A stretch of DNA of 64,000 nt, from the NCBI GenBank assembly GCA_017643645.1, contig JAEPNB010000001.1:315707-379706 (forward strand), written 5' to 3'. A program made the position numbers and the translations under genes. Origin of the DNA: Balneola sp. Lineage in GTDB: Bacteria; Bacteroidota; Rhodothermia; Balneolales; Balneolaceae. The notes below the pieces were generated by a model. It was not told the DNA's origin, made no database searches, and saw nothing but the letters and a program-made list of their open reading frames with translations. Positions 7,788-15,490 of the stretch are shown in pieces; position 1 is the stretch's first letter, and every line of letters begins with the position of its first letter.

Positions 7788-7997
7788 ATGAAAACCACCA
7801 TTGCTGAATCAACCATAACATGCACTAAATGTGGAAATCAATCCACAGAAACCATGCCAACAGATTCCTGCCAATTCTTTTGGGAATGCCCTGAATGTAA
7901 AGAGGTTCTGAAACCTAAACAGGGAGACTGCTGTGTATTTTGTTCTTATGGAGATGTTCCCTGCCCTCCGATACAGCAAGATAAAAGCTGTTGTTAG
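7788..7997 (+). CDS. GDCCVFCSYG Cys-rich mer-associated protein (69 aa)
   Basis: 69 residues, eleven cysteines: two CxxC knuckles (CTKC at 12-15, CPEC at 34-37) like a small zinc ribbon, then GDCCVFCSYGDVPCPPIQ and a terminal CC. I recognise the GDCCVxCSYGxxPCPPxQ motif as a conserved hypothetical family next to mer genes; its biochemical role is not known to me. Six bases behind merTP and clearly in the operon. A cytoplasmic Hg(II)-binding shuttle to the reductase is a reasonable guess. A decayed copy of its 3' end lies after the next gene. Confidence 0.82.
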   Translation: MKTTIAESTITCTKCGNQSTETMPTDSCQFFWECPECKEVLKPKQGDCCVFCSYGDVPCPPIQQDKSCC

Positions 7998-8048
7998 TTA
8001 TGAACTATAAAGACATTAAAAAAATAAAAATCTTAATATAGGAGACAC

Positions 8049-9389
8049 ATGAAATTTGATCTAATTGTTATAGGTTCCGGGATGTCAGGAATGACAATCG
8101 CGAATAAATGTGCTGCAAAAGGTTTAAAAACTGCCGTCACAGATTCAAGGCCATATGGTGGGACCTGTGCGTTAAGAGGTTGTGACCCGAAAAAGATTTT
8201 GATTGGGGCTGCTGAAATCATCGATCGAGCCAACAAAATGTCAAACATTGGCATTTCCGGGAAAGTAGAAATTAACTGGAATGAATTAATGGCATATAAA
8301 AACGATTTCGTTACCAATATGCCGCCAAGGGTTGAGAAAGGGTATCAAAAAAATGATGTCACGATGTTTCATGGTGCTGCAAGCTTTGATTCTCCCAACT
8401 CTATCAAAATTGGTGGTGATATTTTAGAAAGCGATAAAATTGTTATTAGTACAGGAGCAAAAGCACGGACATTAAACATACCGGGCAACGATCTTTGTAT
8501 AGATAGTTCTGATTTTCTTAATCTAGATAGCCTACCAAATCATGTTACTTTTATTGGTGGCGGTTATATTTCATTCGAATTTGCACATCTTGTGGCTAGA
8601 GCCGGAAGCAAAGCAACCATCCTGCACAAAGGTGAAAGACCTTTAGAAAATTTTGATGAGGACATGGTAGATCATCTGGTAAAAGCCACAGAAGGACTCA
8701 ACATTGACCTTAAGCTAAAATCTGAAGTAGTAGCCATTGAAAAAACCAACAACCATTTATTAGTTACAGCCAAATCTGAGAATTCAACCCAAACAATTCA
8801 AACTGATATGGTAGTAAATGCCGCCGGAAGAGTTCCTGAATTAGATGGACTTAATCTTGAAAAAGCGAATGTTGAGTACGGTAAAAAAGGAATTATAGTA
8901 AATGAGTTTCTACAGAGTAAAAGTAACTCATCTGTGTATGCTGCAGGAGATTGTGCAGCTACTCAAGGTTTGAATCTTACGCCCGTTGCGGTAATGGAAG
9001 GACATGCTGTTGCATCAAATATTATACGAGGTAATTCAAAGAAACCTGACTATACTGAAATGCCCTCCTCTTTATTTACATTACCTCCTCTATCGGCAGT
9101 TGGTTTTACAGAAAAGGAACTAAAGGATAAAGAGATATCTTATCATGTAAATTCCGGTTCTGCAAAAGACTGGTATAACGCTAAGAGAATCAATGAATCA
9201 ACTTATGCATATAAAGTGTTACTAAATGACGAAGGCTACATTTTAGGAGCTCATTTAATTGGCCCCCATTCAGAGGAAACCATTAACCTTTTTGCACTGG
9301 CGATAAAAAATAAGATAAAAGCCAATTCGCTTAAAAGTTTTGTTTATTCGTACCCTTCTATGGCATCAGATGTTGGCTCAATGGTTTGA
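8049..9389 (+). CDS. FAD-dependent pyridine nucleotide-disulfide oxidoreductase, MerA-like position
   Basis: 446 residues. FAD-binding GSGMSG at 9-14, the redox-active disulfide in GGTCALRGCDPKK (about 37-50), NAD(P)-binding GGGYIS at about 173-178, second FAD motif YAAGDCA near 299. The C-terminal interface reads YSYPSMASDVGSMV: where glutathione reductase has the catalytic HPT, a Tyr is present, as in MerA. It lacks both the N-terminal HMA domain and the C-terminal vicinal Cys pair of MerA. It lies last in the mer operon (52 bp gap, with an AGGAG-like site at about 8040). Mercuric reductase of a reduced type, or a thiol/disulfide reductase supporting it, are the alternatives. Confidence 0.85.
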   Translation: MKFDLIVIGSGMSGMTIANKCAAKGLKTAVTDSRPYGGTCALRGCDPKKILIGAAEIIDRANKMSNIGISGKVEINWNELMAYKNDFVTNMPPRVEKGYQKNDVTMFHGAASFDSPNSIKIGGDILESDKIVISTGAKARTLNIPGNDLCIDSSDFLNLDSLPNHVTFIGGGYISFEFAHLVARAGSKATILHKGERPLENFDEDMVDHLVKATEGLNIDLKLKSEVVAIEKTNNHLLVTAKSENSTQTIQTDMVVNAAGRVPELDGLNLEKANVEYGKKGIIVNEFLQSKSNSSVYAAGDCAATQGLNLTPVAVMEGHAVASNIIRGNSKKPDYTEMPSSLFTLPPLSAVGFTEKELKDKEISYHVNSGSAKDWYNAKRINESTYAYKVLLNDEGYILGAHLIGPHSEETINLFALAIKNKIKANSLKSFVYSYPSMASDVGSMV

Positions 9390-9426
9390 TAACCTAAATC
9401 TTATTCACCAACTTCAGATCAAGGGG

Positions 9427-9492
9427 TTCTATTTTTACTCCTCCGGAGATGTTCCCTGCCCTCCCATTCAGAAAGGCAGAGATTGCTGTTGA
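9427..9492 (+). pseudogene. Decayed 3' fragment of a GDCCVFCSYG protein gene
   Basis: In frame the DNA reads FYFYSSGDVPCPPIQ, KGRDCC, stop, which matches the end of the 69-residue protein at 7788 (FCSYGDVPCPPIQ...SCC) but with the first cysteines lost and no start codon. It is therefore a second, broken copy flanking the flavoprotein gene. The pair of copies around 8049-9389 suggests past duplication or cassette exchange. Confidence 0.75.
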
Positions 9493-9505
9493 AATCGTTA
9501 ATGTA

Positions 9506-9943
9506 TTATCTCGAAGACCAATGCAGAGCTATTACTTTCCACATCCCATTCTCTTTTTTGAGTACGGCAAGTTCTAAGCTACTCAAATCAATATCTCTTC
9601 CTGAATAAGTTCCTGTCATTTTTGTTTTTGAAGTCACCCATGCCATATTTCCTTCTACACTAATTTCCTGAGATAATTCTTCCCTGTTCATTGCAGATAA
9701 AAACTTTCCATCTGAATGAAAATGATGAGATAAATACTCACTTTTGGTTTCCATACCGCCACCTTCAAGAATTGTGACATCATCATGCAGAATCTCTCCT
9801 GCTTTTTCAGAATCATTCTCTACAATTGCCGTTTCAAGATCATTCAACGTTTTTGCGATCATTTCTTTGTCATTAGTTTCTTGAGCTACTAATGCTATAC
9901 TTGAAATGAATAGCATTAGTAGTGTATATGTAAATTTTCTCAT
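9506..9943 (-). CDS. Exported NTF2-like (DUF4440/SnoaL-like) protein
   Basis: 145 residues: signal peptide ending VAQ near residue 21, then an NTF2-fold domain: 'IAKTLNDLETAIVENDSEKAGEILHDDVTILEGGG' (long helix then strand), a central 'YLSHHFHSD' and a C-terminal 'KENGMWKVIALHWSSR' strand. This is the pattern of the DUF4440 group, whose members are small periplasmic or extracellular proteins of mostly unknown role. A paralogue of the same pattern is encoded at 10894. The two flank a cytochrome c and a membrane protein on the same strand. Confidence 0.8.
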   Translation of the reverse strand: MRKFTYTLLMLFISSIALVAQETNDKEMIAKTLNDLETAIVENDSEKAGEILHDDVTILEGGGMETKSEYLSHHFHSDGKFLSAMNREELSQEISVEGNMAWVTSKTKMTGTYSGRDIDLSSLELAVLKKENGMWKVIALHWSSR

Positions 9944-9961
9944 AGTGATTTTCCTTATAAG

Positions 9962-10435
9962 TTAATTTGAGTTATTAATTTTAAGCCATTTTTTATAGGT
10001 TTCATCGTCCCACAAATTTTGAACAAAAGCAATTACAGCCAACTTTTCTTCTTCAGAAAGCACTTCCTGAAATGAAGGCATGCTCCCCCCTAAAGGAATT
10101 CCACCTTTGTTGATGGTTTCCATCAGCACTTCGGTAGAATGATGCCATGTATGTGCAGATCCGTTAAGTGGCGGTGCCGGAAACTGCCCGTTAGGATTCG
10201 GTGTTTTCCAATCCTCCACCAAACCTTGACCTTTTCCTCCGTGACATTGAGCACAGTTTGCTGTAAACACTTGTTTACCCAGTTCAAATTGTTGCTGGGT
10301 GTACCAACGACTTTCTTTAAAAGTGATCGATCCATCAACAGCCTTTGTTTCTTTTTCTTTTTCTCCACAGCTTACCCAAACAAGTGGGCTGATACCTAAA
10401 AAAAGAACAAAAAATATATTTTTAGACTTCATCAT
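9962..10435 (-). CDS. c-type cytochrome lipoprotein
   Basis: 157 residues from ATG 10435, chosen because a lipoprotein signal begins there (MMKSKNIFFVLFLG..., lipobox WVSC); the frame is open ten codons further upstream. One haem-binding CAQCH motif with context 'GKQVFTANCAQCHGGKGQG', and candidate distal Met ligands in GGSMPSF, give a class I cytochrome c domain of about 100 residues. It should be anchored to a membrane in the periplasm and carry electrons; the partner is not visible. It overlaps the end of the membrane-protein gene upstream by 14 bases. Confidence 0.88.
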   Translation of the reverse strand: MMKSKNIFFVLFLGISPLVWVSCGEKEKETKAVDGSITFKESRWYTQQQFELGKQVFTANCAQCHGGKGQGLVEDWKTPNPNGQFPAPPLNGSAHTWHHSTEVLMETINKGGIPLGGSMPSFQEVLSEEEKLAVIAFVQNLWDDETYKKWLKINNSN

Positions 10436-10922
10436 AAGTTGCTTTGCTTTGAAATTTTTCCGCAAAAAATAAGCTTAAAGCAGGTAATATAGTTATCTGC
10501 AAAATAGGGGAAATACCTACCTGTAAGCCTACAATATTAAGTGACGGCATGCTTTCATTATAGCTCCATAGTTCCCAGTAAATGGCAATCCATTCCAAGA
10601 ATATAGCGGCGAGAAAACTTATCAAAACCAATACACAATAGTCTCTAAAGTGTCCTCTAAAAAAATGTATTGAATTAAAAGTTTTGGTGATCCCTTTCCA
10701 AAGTGTGAGAACGATTAATATATCACCAAATACAGCTGCCCACATCCATATAGTTCCTTTCCAAAATGGCCAACTCCACATGTCATAAAGAAATACACAC
10801 TGTGTAAATTCCCAAAGTGTATTTAGCAAAAAAGCCCAAAGAACTACACTTATCGTGCGGTTCTTTAGGAATGACTTTAACTTTTTCAAAATGTTAATTT
10901 CGTATCGCTCTGGATGAACCAT
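10422..10922 (-). CDS. Integral membrane protein of unknown function
   Basis: 166 residues with five predicted hydrophobic segments (about 24-45, 55-75, 92-112, 130-155), many Trp residues (WAFLLNTLWEF, MWSWPFWKGTIWMWAAVFGD). Not recognised. The start used here overlaps the upstream gene by 29 bases and its stop overlaps the cytochrome gene, so the four genes 11385-9506 form one tightly packed unit. A role linked to the cytochrome c is possible from neighbourhood only. Confidence 0.7.
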   Translation of the reverse strand: MVHPERYEINILKKLKSFLKNRTISVVLWAFLLNTLWEFTQCVFLYDMWSWPFWKGTIWMWAAVFGDILIVLTLWKGITKTFNSIHFFRGHFRDYCVLVLISFLAAIFLEWIAIYWELWSYNESMPSLNIVGLQVGISPILQITILPALSLFFAEKFQSKATYDEV

Positions 10923-11385
10923 GATTCTGCATGATCTTCCATCCCGATTCTGTTTTCTTAAGAACTGAAGTAGCTACGGCTTGTCTTTCGATAGTTCTGC
11001 TGTCTTCCCCTCCGGTCACGATCTTATAGTTGTACGTCTCAAAGGCTACTGCAATCTTTCCTTCAATTTGTACATCCACTTTATAATCGATAAACGAAAA
11101 TTCTTTAAAATGACCCAATTCAGGTCCTATATGATGATCTAAATAATCCTGATAGCTTCCTTCATATTTTCCGTTTTCAAAAACATCTGCATCATCTGTA
11201 AATAGTTTTTGTGTTCCGGTTACATCTAGAGCCTCAAGTGCACTTTTATACGCTTTTAATACTTTTTTTACAGCTTCCACTTCCTCGGAAGAAGCTATTT
11301 CCTTATGATTCTCATGATCCATATTTTGAGCATAAATCAATCCGGAAGTAGATAATAATAAGAGTGTTAGTATAATTTTTTTCAT
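10894..11385 (-). CDS. Exported NTF2-like (DUF4440/SnoaL-like) protein, paralogue
   Basis: 163 residues: signal peptide ending IYAQ near residue 20, a short His/Met-rich lead (NMDHENHKE) that could bind metal, then an NTF2-like domain with 'VLKAYKSALEALDVTGTQKLFTDDADVFENGKYEG', 'YLDHHIGPELGHFKEF' and the C-terminal strand 'KTESGWKIMQNHGSSR'. The HH motif in the middle and the W-K-I...H-SSR ending are shared with the protein at 9506, so the two are paralogues. First gene of the four-gene unit. Confidence 0.82.
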   Translation of the reverse strand: MKKIILTLLLLSTSGLIYAQNMDHENHKEIASSEEVEAVKKVLKAYKSALEALDVTGTQKLFTDDADVFENGKYEGSYQDYLDHHIGPELGHFKEFSFIDYKVDVQIEGKIAVAFETYNYKIVTGGEDSRTIERQAVATSVLKKTESGWKIMQNHGSSRAIRN

Positions 11386-11467
11386 AAGAGTGTTTGGTTT
11401 GTTTTAAGGTTTATTTTCTTATGGGTCCAAATTTTAAGTTGGATCCATAGTATAAAGTATTCTAAGA

Positions 11468-14011
11468 TTAATTTTTAACAGTGTCTGTTAAAAAGCCGGG
11501 CGCTAAAGTTTGAATTTCAGTACGTACGCTGTCAGCTTCATTGTTTTTATTTTCAGCTTTTAACTGCAAGTACTTGTAATATTGCAATCCAACTTCTACA
11601 TATTTAATTTCGTTTTCTGGAAGCAAAGACAAATAAGGATCTTCCTGAGGAGGAAGACCTCTAGTTAACGCAGTTATCAGTTTTTCAAACTCTTTACCCA
11701 CTATATATGAGGCTTTTCCGGAATTAGCTTTTTGAGATAAAACAGGTGCATTAAATTCTATGGTTCGTTTGTCATCTGTATTTATTGGAATTCCTGATAA
11801 GCTATCTTTTATCGCTTGTAAATTTCCAAGATAAAAAAGACCTGCCATATGTGGTTTTGAAGAATCAGCTTTTTCCGCTGATGTTTCAATTATATTAGTA
11901 ATATTTTTTTCAAGAACTCTTTGATCAAGAGAAGTTCCAGATGCTTGACCGATGAGCACAATACTTGCTCTGGATGTTGAGAAATCAGCCCGCCAAAGCG
12001 TAACCTGAGGGAATACGGAAGCAAAGGTAGCAGAAATGGTTTTAAAACTTTCAGGGGTCAGTTGATAAAGGGGAAGCCATTGCGCAAATATTCCGTTTGA
12101 AGTTAAATGTTTTTTTGCCAGCTTAAACTGTTCTACAGTATAAAGTGTACCGGTTCCCTGATGCCAGGGAGTGAAAAGATCGCCAATAATAACATCAAAG
12201 TTTTGGGATGTACCTAAAAGAAAATTTCGGGCATCATCTGGAACGATTTCAACGTTTGGACGAGTAAAAAGCTCATTCACCCAGGGAGTAAAATAACGCT
12301 TAGCAGCGCGAATTACGTTAGGTACTAATTCAACAGTAACGATATGATCAACGTTATGATCTAAGGAAGCCCCTGCAGTAATTCCAGTCCCCATCCCTAA
12401 AAATAGTACACTTTTTGGTTCAGGGTGAAGTAGAAGAGGAATATGAGCCTGCATTTTTTCAACCAGTACTGACCGAGTGTCTCCAAGTACATAAAAATTA
12501 TCCAGTCTCATTTGAATATTATTATCTGATTCTACAATTGAAACAACACCATCACTAGATTGCCAGATATCTAAAATAGATTCATTAGCTTCCAAATGAA
12601 CTAAAGGTGGATTTGGGATTAAAATTAATAATATCACTGTGAGTCCAGTAAGCGTCGTCCACCTTGTCCTTTTTTTAAAATAAAAGGTAATTAAAAGAGC
12701 TAAAGCAACATATATAATTGCAATTACCTTTACGCTATTCCACAATCCGATGTAGTCGAGTAAGAAGAATCCTATAAGTAGAGGACCAACCGCGCTGCCA
12801 ATAGAGTTAAAAAAAACCAGAAGACCAACAAATGAACCCGATTTACGATTAATTTTAGGAGAAGCCTTTAGCAAATATGGGAAAACTGAACCAATAACTA
12901 CCGTTGGAGGAAAAACTATTAAAAAACTAAGTCTGAAAATTGATTGTAGATAATCAGTCCATGAAGCACTTGCAGAAATATATTGAAGACCATTGGTAGC
13001 CATATTAAAAATCAATGGCGAGACTCCAATCATGATAGCACCAACCGATAATAGAATCATTATGGTAGGGATTACGGGTACGGAAATTCGTACAAGTAAA
13101 TGAGACAGCATTCCGCCACAACCTAAAGCAATTAGAAATACAACCAAAATAGCAGAGAAAGAATACACAGAATTTTGCAAAACCTGAGCAAACATTTTTA
13201 TCCATATTGTTTCTGCAGACAGAGCTAATAAACCTGAGCTAAATGCTAACACAATTATCAGAGAGTAACTGAGAGAATTAGAGGGTAAGAGTTTTTTGTT
13301 AGATATAACTTCAGATTTATTCTGAGCAAAACCAGCCTTAGAATCATAAATAGTTAACCGATCAAGAACGATAGCTATAATTCCTGTTCCTGCAGCTAAG
13401 GCTATTGCAAAATAATAAGTAGAACTGACACCATATTCCGAAAGAAGAAAGAACCCTGCTATAAAAGCACCGATTGATGCACCTATGGTATTTACTGCAT
13501 ACAAGAATGTTCCTCGGGTGGCAAGTTGATCCCGGTTTTCAGCAACATACTGGGAAAGAACCGGAAAAGTTCCTCCCATAAACAGGGTTGGTAAGAGTAA
13601 TAGAGAAATGCTGAAAATAAACTTCCCAAAAGTCAGCATCCCTGCATTATTGCCAAGAATGTCTACAATAATTGGATAGTTCGACTCATATAAACCTATT
13701 CCCGGAATCCAAAGCAATGCAGAAAGAGCGATACCTAACTCCATGAGGCCGTAAATGGATAAGGCATTGCGTAACCGTGTAGCAGCTTTACCCCAAAACC
13801 ATCCTCCCAATGCCATTCCCAGGAAGAAAGCAGACAGTGTTGCTGCTGTCGCATAGGCAGCATTTCCAAAAACTAAACCAAGGCGATACATCCATACAAC
13901 TTGTAAGATTAAGCCGGCAGTGCCTGAGAGAAAAAATAAACCCGCCAAAATAAATATATGTTTTGAACCGTGGGATTTAATAATGAGAAGCTGTTTGGTA
14001 TGGGTTGGCAC
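11468..14011 (-). CDS. Fused MFS-like transporter / spermidine synthase-like methyltransferase-fold protein
   Basis: 847 residues. The N-terminal ~440 residues have about 12-14 membrane segments (LSGTAGLILQVVWMYRLG, SAFFLGMALGGWFWG are typical of these fusions). Residues about 480-720 are a spermidine synthase fold with the AdoMet-binding loop VLFLGMGTG near 532-545, 'VTVELVPNVIRAAKRYF' and 'VIIGDLFTPWHQGTG'. The D-D pair of true aminopropyltransferases is not obvious. Substrate unknown; such fused proteins are widespread and poorly characterised. The tail (720-847) looks helical, with 'VEVGLQYYKYLQLKAENKNNEADS'. Located downstream of susD behind a terminator. Confidence 0.85.
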   Translation of the reverse strand: MPTHTKQLLIIKSHGSKHIFILAGLFFLSGTAGLILQVVWMYRLGLVFGNAAYATAATLSAFFLGMALGGWFWGKAATRLRNALSIYGLMELGIALSALLWIPGIGLYESNYPIIVDILGNNAGMLTFGKFIFSISLLLLPTLFMGGTFPVLSQYVAENRDQLATRGTFLYAVNTIGASIGAFIAGFFLLSEYGVSSTYYFAIALAAGTGIIAIVLDRLTIYDSKAGFAQNKSEVISNKKLLPSNSLSYSLIIVLAFSSGLLALSAETIWIKMFAQVLQNSVYSFSAILVVFLIALGCGGMLSHLLVRISVPVIPTIMILLSVGAIMIGVSPLIFNMATNGLQYISASASWTDYLQSIFRLSFLIVFPPTVVIGSVFPYLLKASPKINRKSGSFVGLLVFFNSIGSAVGPLLIGFFLLDYIGLWNSVKVIAIIYVALALLITFYFKKRTRWTTLTGLTVILLILIPNPPLVHLEANESILDIWQSSDGVVSIVESDNNIQMRLDNFYVLGDTRSVLVEKMQAHIPLLLHPEPKSVLFLGMGTGITAGASLDHNVDHIVTVELVPNVIRAAKRYFTPWVNELFTRPNVEIVPDDARNFLLGTSQNFDVIIGDLFTPWHQGTGTLYTVEQFKLAKKHLTSNGIFAQWLPLYQLTPESFKTISATFASVFPQVTLWRADFSTSRASIVLIGQASGTSLDQRVLEKNITNIIETSAEKADSSKPHMAGLFYLGNLQAIKDSLSGIPINTDDKRTIEFNAPVLSQKANSGKASYIVGKEFEKLITALTRGLPPQEDPYLSLLPENEIKYVEVGLQYYKYLQLKAENKNNEADSVRTEIQTLAPGFLTDTVKN

Positions 14012-14053
14012 TATGGTCAGGCTTATATTCGATAAAGTACTTAGCTTAGAAAT

Positions 14054-14081
14054 AAAAAAGGGCTGTTCAAGCCCCCTTTTT
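14054..14081. terminator. Bidirectional hairpin terminator after susD
   Basis: GGGCT (14060-14064) pairs with AGCCC (14070-14074) around GTTCA; six A's precede it and five T's follow CC, so it reads as a terminator on both strands. On the minus strand it ends the SusC/SusD unit 26 bp after the susD stop. Confidence 0.7.
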
Positions 14082-14106
14082 ATATTTTTTAAACTAGGTT
14101 TTCTGT

Positions 14107-15459
14107 TTAAGTATCTTGTTCATCCAGACATCCTTGGAAGTTTGGATTGTTCTCCTCAGACTGAGGTACTGGAAACGAAAGTACAGGTTCATATTGCCCT
14201 CCTTTAAAATATGTACCCCAGGGGAACACATTTGCTGCATCTTTACCATATACACGTACCAATCTGCGCAGATCTCCCTGGCGGTGGCCCGTACTAAACA
14301 ACCAGAAAGCTCTTTCTTTGAAATGGTACTCACTAAGCTCATCCTGATCCATTCCTGACAAGTCATCTGCAGGTAATCCTTCCAGAGCTCTGAGGTTATT
14401 ATGAATGTCTTCAACAGCCTGGTTATCCGTTGCTTGCACAGCTGCTTCAGCTTCAATTAGCCGCGCCTCAATACCGGAAGCCAGCACAACAGGTGCACTC
14501 GATGAAGGGTATTTAAGCTGATTGTAGTATTTGGTTATGTCATCTTGTCCTATTTCGTCATTGTCTTCCCAAGGAGTACGTGGATCATTTGCAGAGCGGA
14601 ACATTAGCCCATTTCCACCTTTACCCTCAGCAATTGACCATTGCTGACGCACGGTACTCATAATATAGATTCCATTCTCTTGCCGCCTGCTATTATCGGA
14701 ATGTTCGATGTTATAAACGAAGTCGGTGGGAACTGATTGAACAATGTTGGCTGCATCACTGATTTGGCCTAGCCCCAAAAGAGCGCGGGCTTTACCAATA
14801 CGTGCAAGGTTCGCCATCTGTGTATTTGCCGTTCCTGCACTATTCAGTGCCTCGTCGAACCAATCTGCTGCACGGGTAAACATCTGCTCAGTTGTCAGCG
14901 GCTCCCCAAACTCTAAATCTCCACCATCCGCCGGAGCCTTACTGAAAGGTACTCCCGGACAATAGGTTTCTGCAAACATTACATAGGAGTAGCCCGCAAC
15001 ATTCTGCATTTCGCTTTCTATGGCAGTTAAGCCGCCAATTTCCGCTGCCAGTTCGGCCGCTCTCTCAGCTGCAGCACGGGCCCTGTGCATGTTTCCATAG
15101 ATTCCGTCCATTGTTCCATTTGTATTTTGTACGTTTCGGGTATCTGCTTCACGCCTTGTAGGAAATGTACCCGTGTAAATGTATTCATCAGTCATAAGTG
15201 CACTCATTGTGACAAGACCGGGCGTTGCGCCATGACCTGCTGCCGACCCGCTCATGGCAACAGCCAAGTCTCCAAGCGAACCCGCCCGAAGTGTTTCAAG
15301 ACCTTCCTGACCGCTCAACGATTCAGGGGTAACGATATCAGGATCTGTAACGTTAACCATATCATCACAAGAGTAAGTGCCAAACGCAACTATGGCTGTT
15401 ATACCTGCAATAACAAGTTGCCTCCAAATTCGATTGTTATTTTTTAGTAGTGTACTCAT
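14107..15459 (-). CDS. RagB/SusD-like outer-membrane lipoprotein
   Basis: 450 residues, lipoprotein signal with TYSC, lipid Cys at about 31. The mature protein is the helical, TPR-rich SusD type: 'IYGNMHRARAAAERAAELAAEIG', 'MFAETYCPGVPFSK' (SusD family Y-C-x-x-x-P), and the C-terminal 'FKERAFWLFSTGHRQGDLRRL' and 'FPVPQSEENNPN', which are standard SusD-family ends. It forms the lid on the SusC barrel at the cell surface and captures ligand. Second gene after susC, 31 bp apart. Ligand not known; no glycoside hydrolase lies nearby, so a non-glycan ligand is possible. Confidence 0.92.
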   Translation of the reverse strand: MSTLLKNNNRIWRQLVIAGITAIVAFGTYSCDDMVNVTDPDIVTPESLSGQEGLETLRAGSLGDLAVAMSGSAAGHGATPGLVTMSALMTDEYIYTGTFPTRREADTRNVQNTNGTMDGIYGNMHRARAAAERAAELAAEIGGLTAIESEMQNVAGYSYVMFAETYCPGVPFSKAPADGGDLEFGEPLTTEQMFTRAADWFDEALNSAGTANTQMANLARIGKARALLGLGQISDAANIVQSVPTDFVYNIEHSDNSRRQENGIYIMSTVRQQWSIAEGKGGNGLMFRSANDPRTPWEDNDEIGQDDITKYYNQLKYPSSSAPVVLASGIEARLIEAEAAVQATDNQAVEDIHNNLRALEGLPADDLSGMDQDELSEYHFKERAFWLFSTGHRQGDLRRLVRVYGKDAANVFPWGTYFKGGQYEPVLSFPVPQSEENNPNFQGCLDEQDT

Positions 15460-15490
15460 AATAATTTCTCCAATTAAAATTTTTTAGCGG

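Noticed and set aside
8049-9389. Calling the flavoprotein MerA.
   Set aside because: No C-terminal vicinal Cys pair and no NmerA; the position and the Tyr in place of His are suggestive but not sufficient for the gene name.
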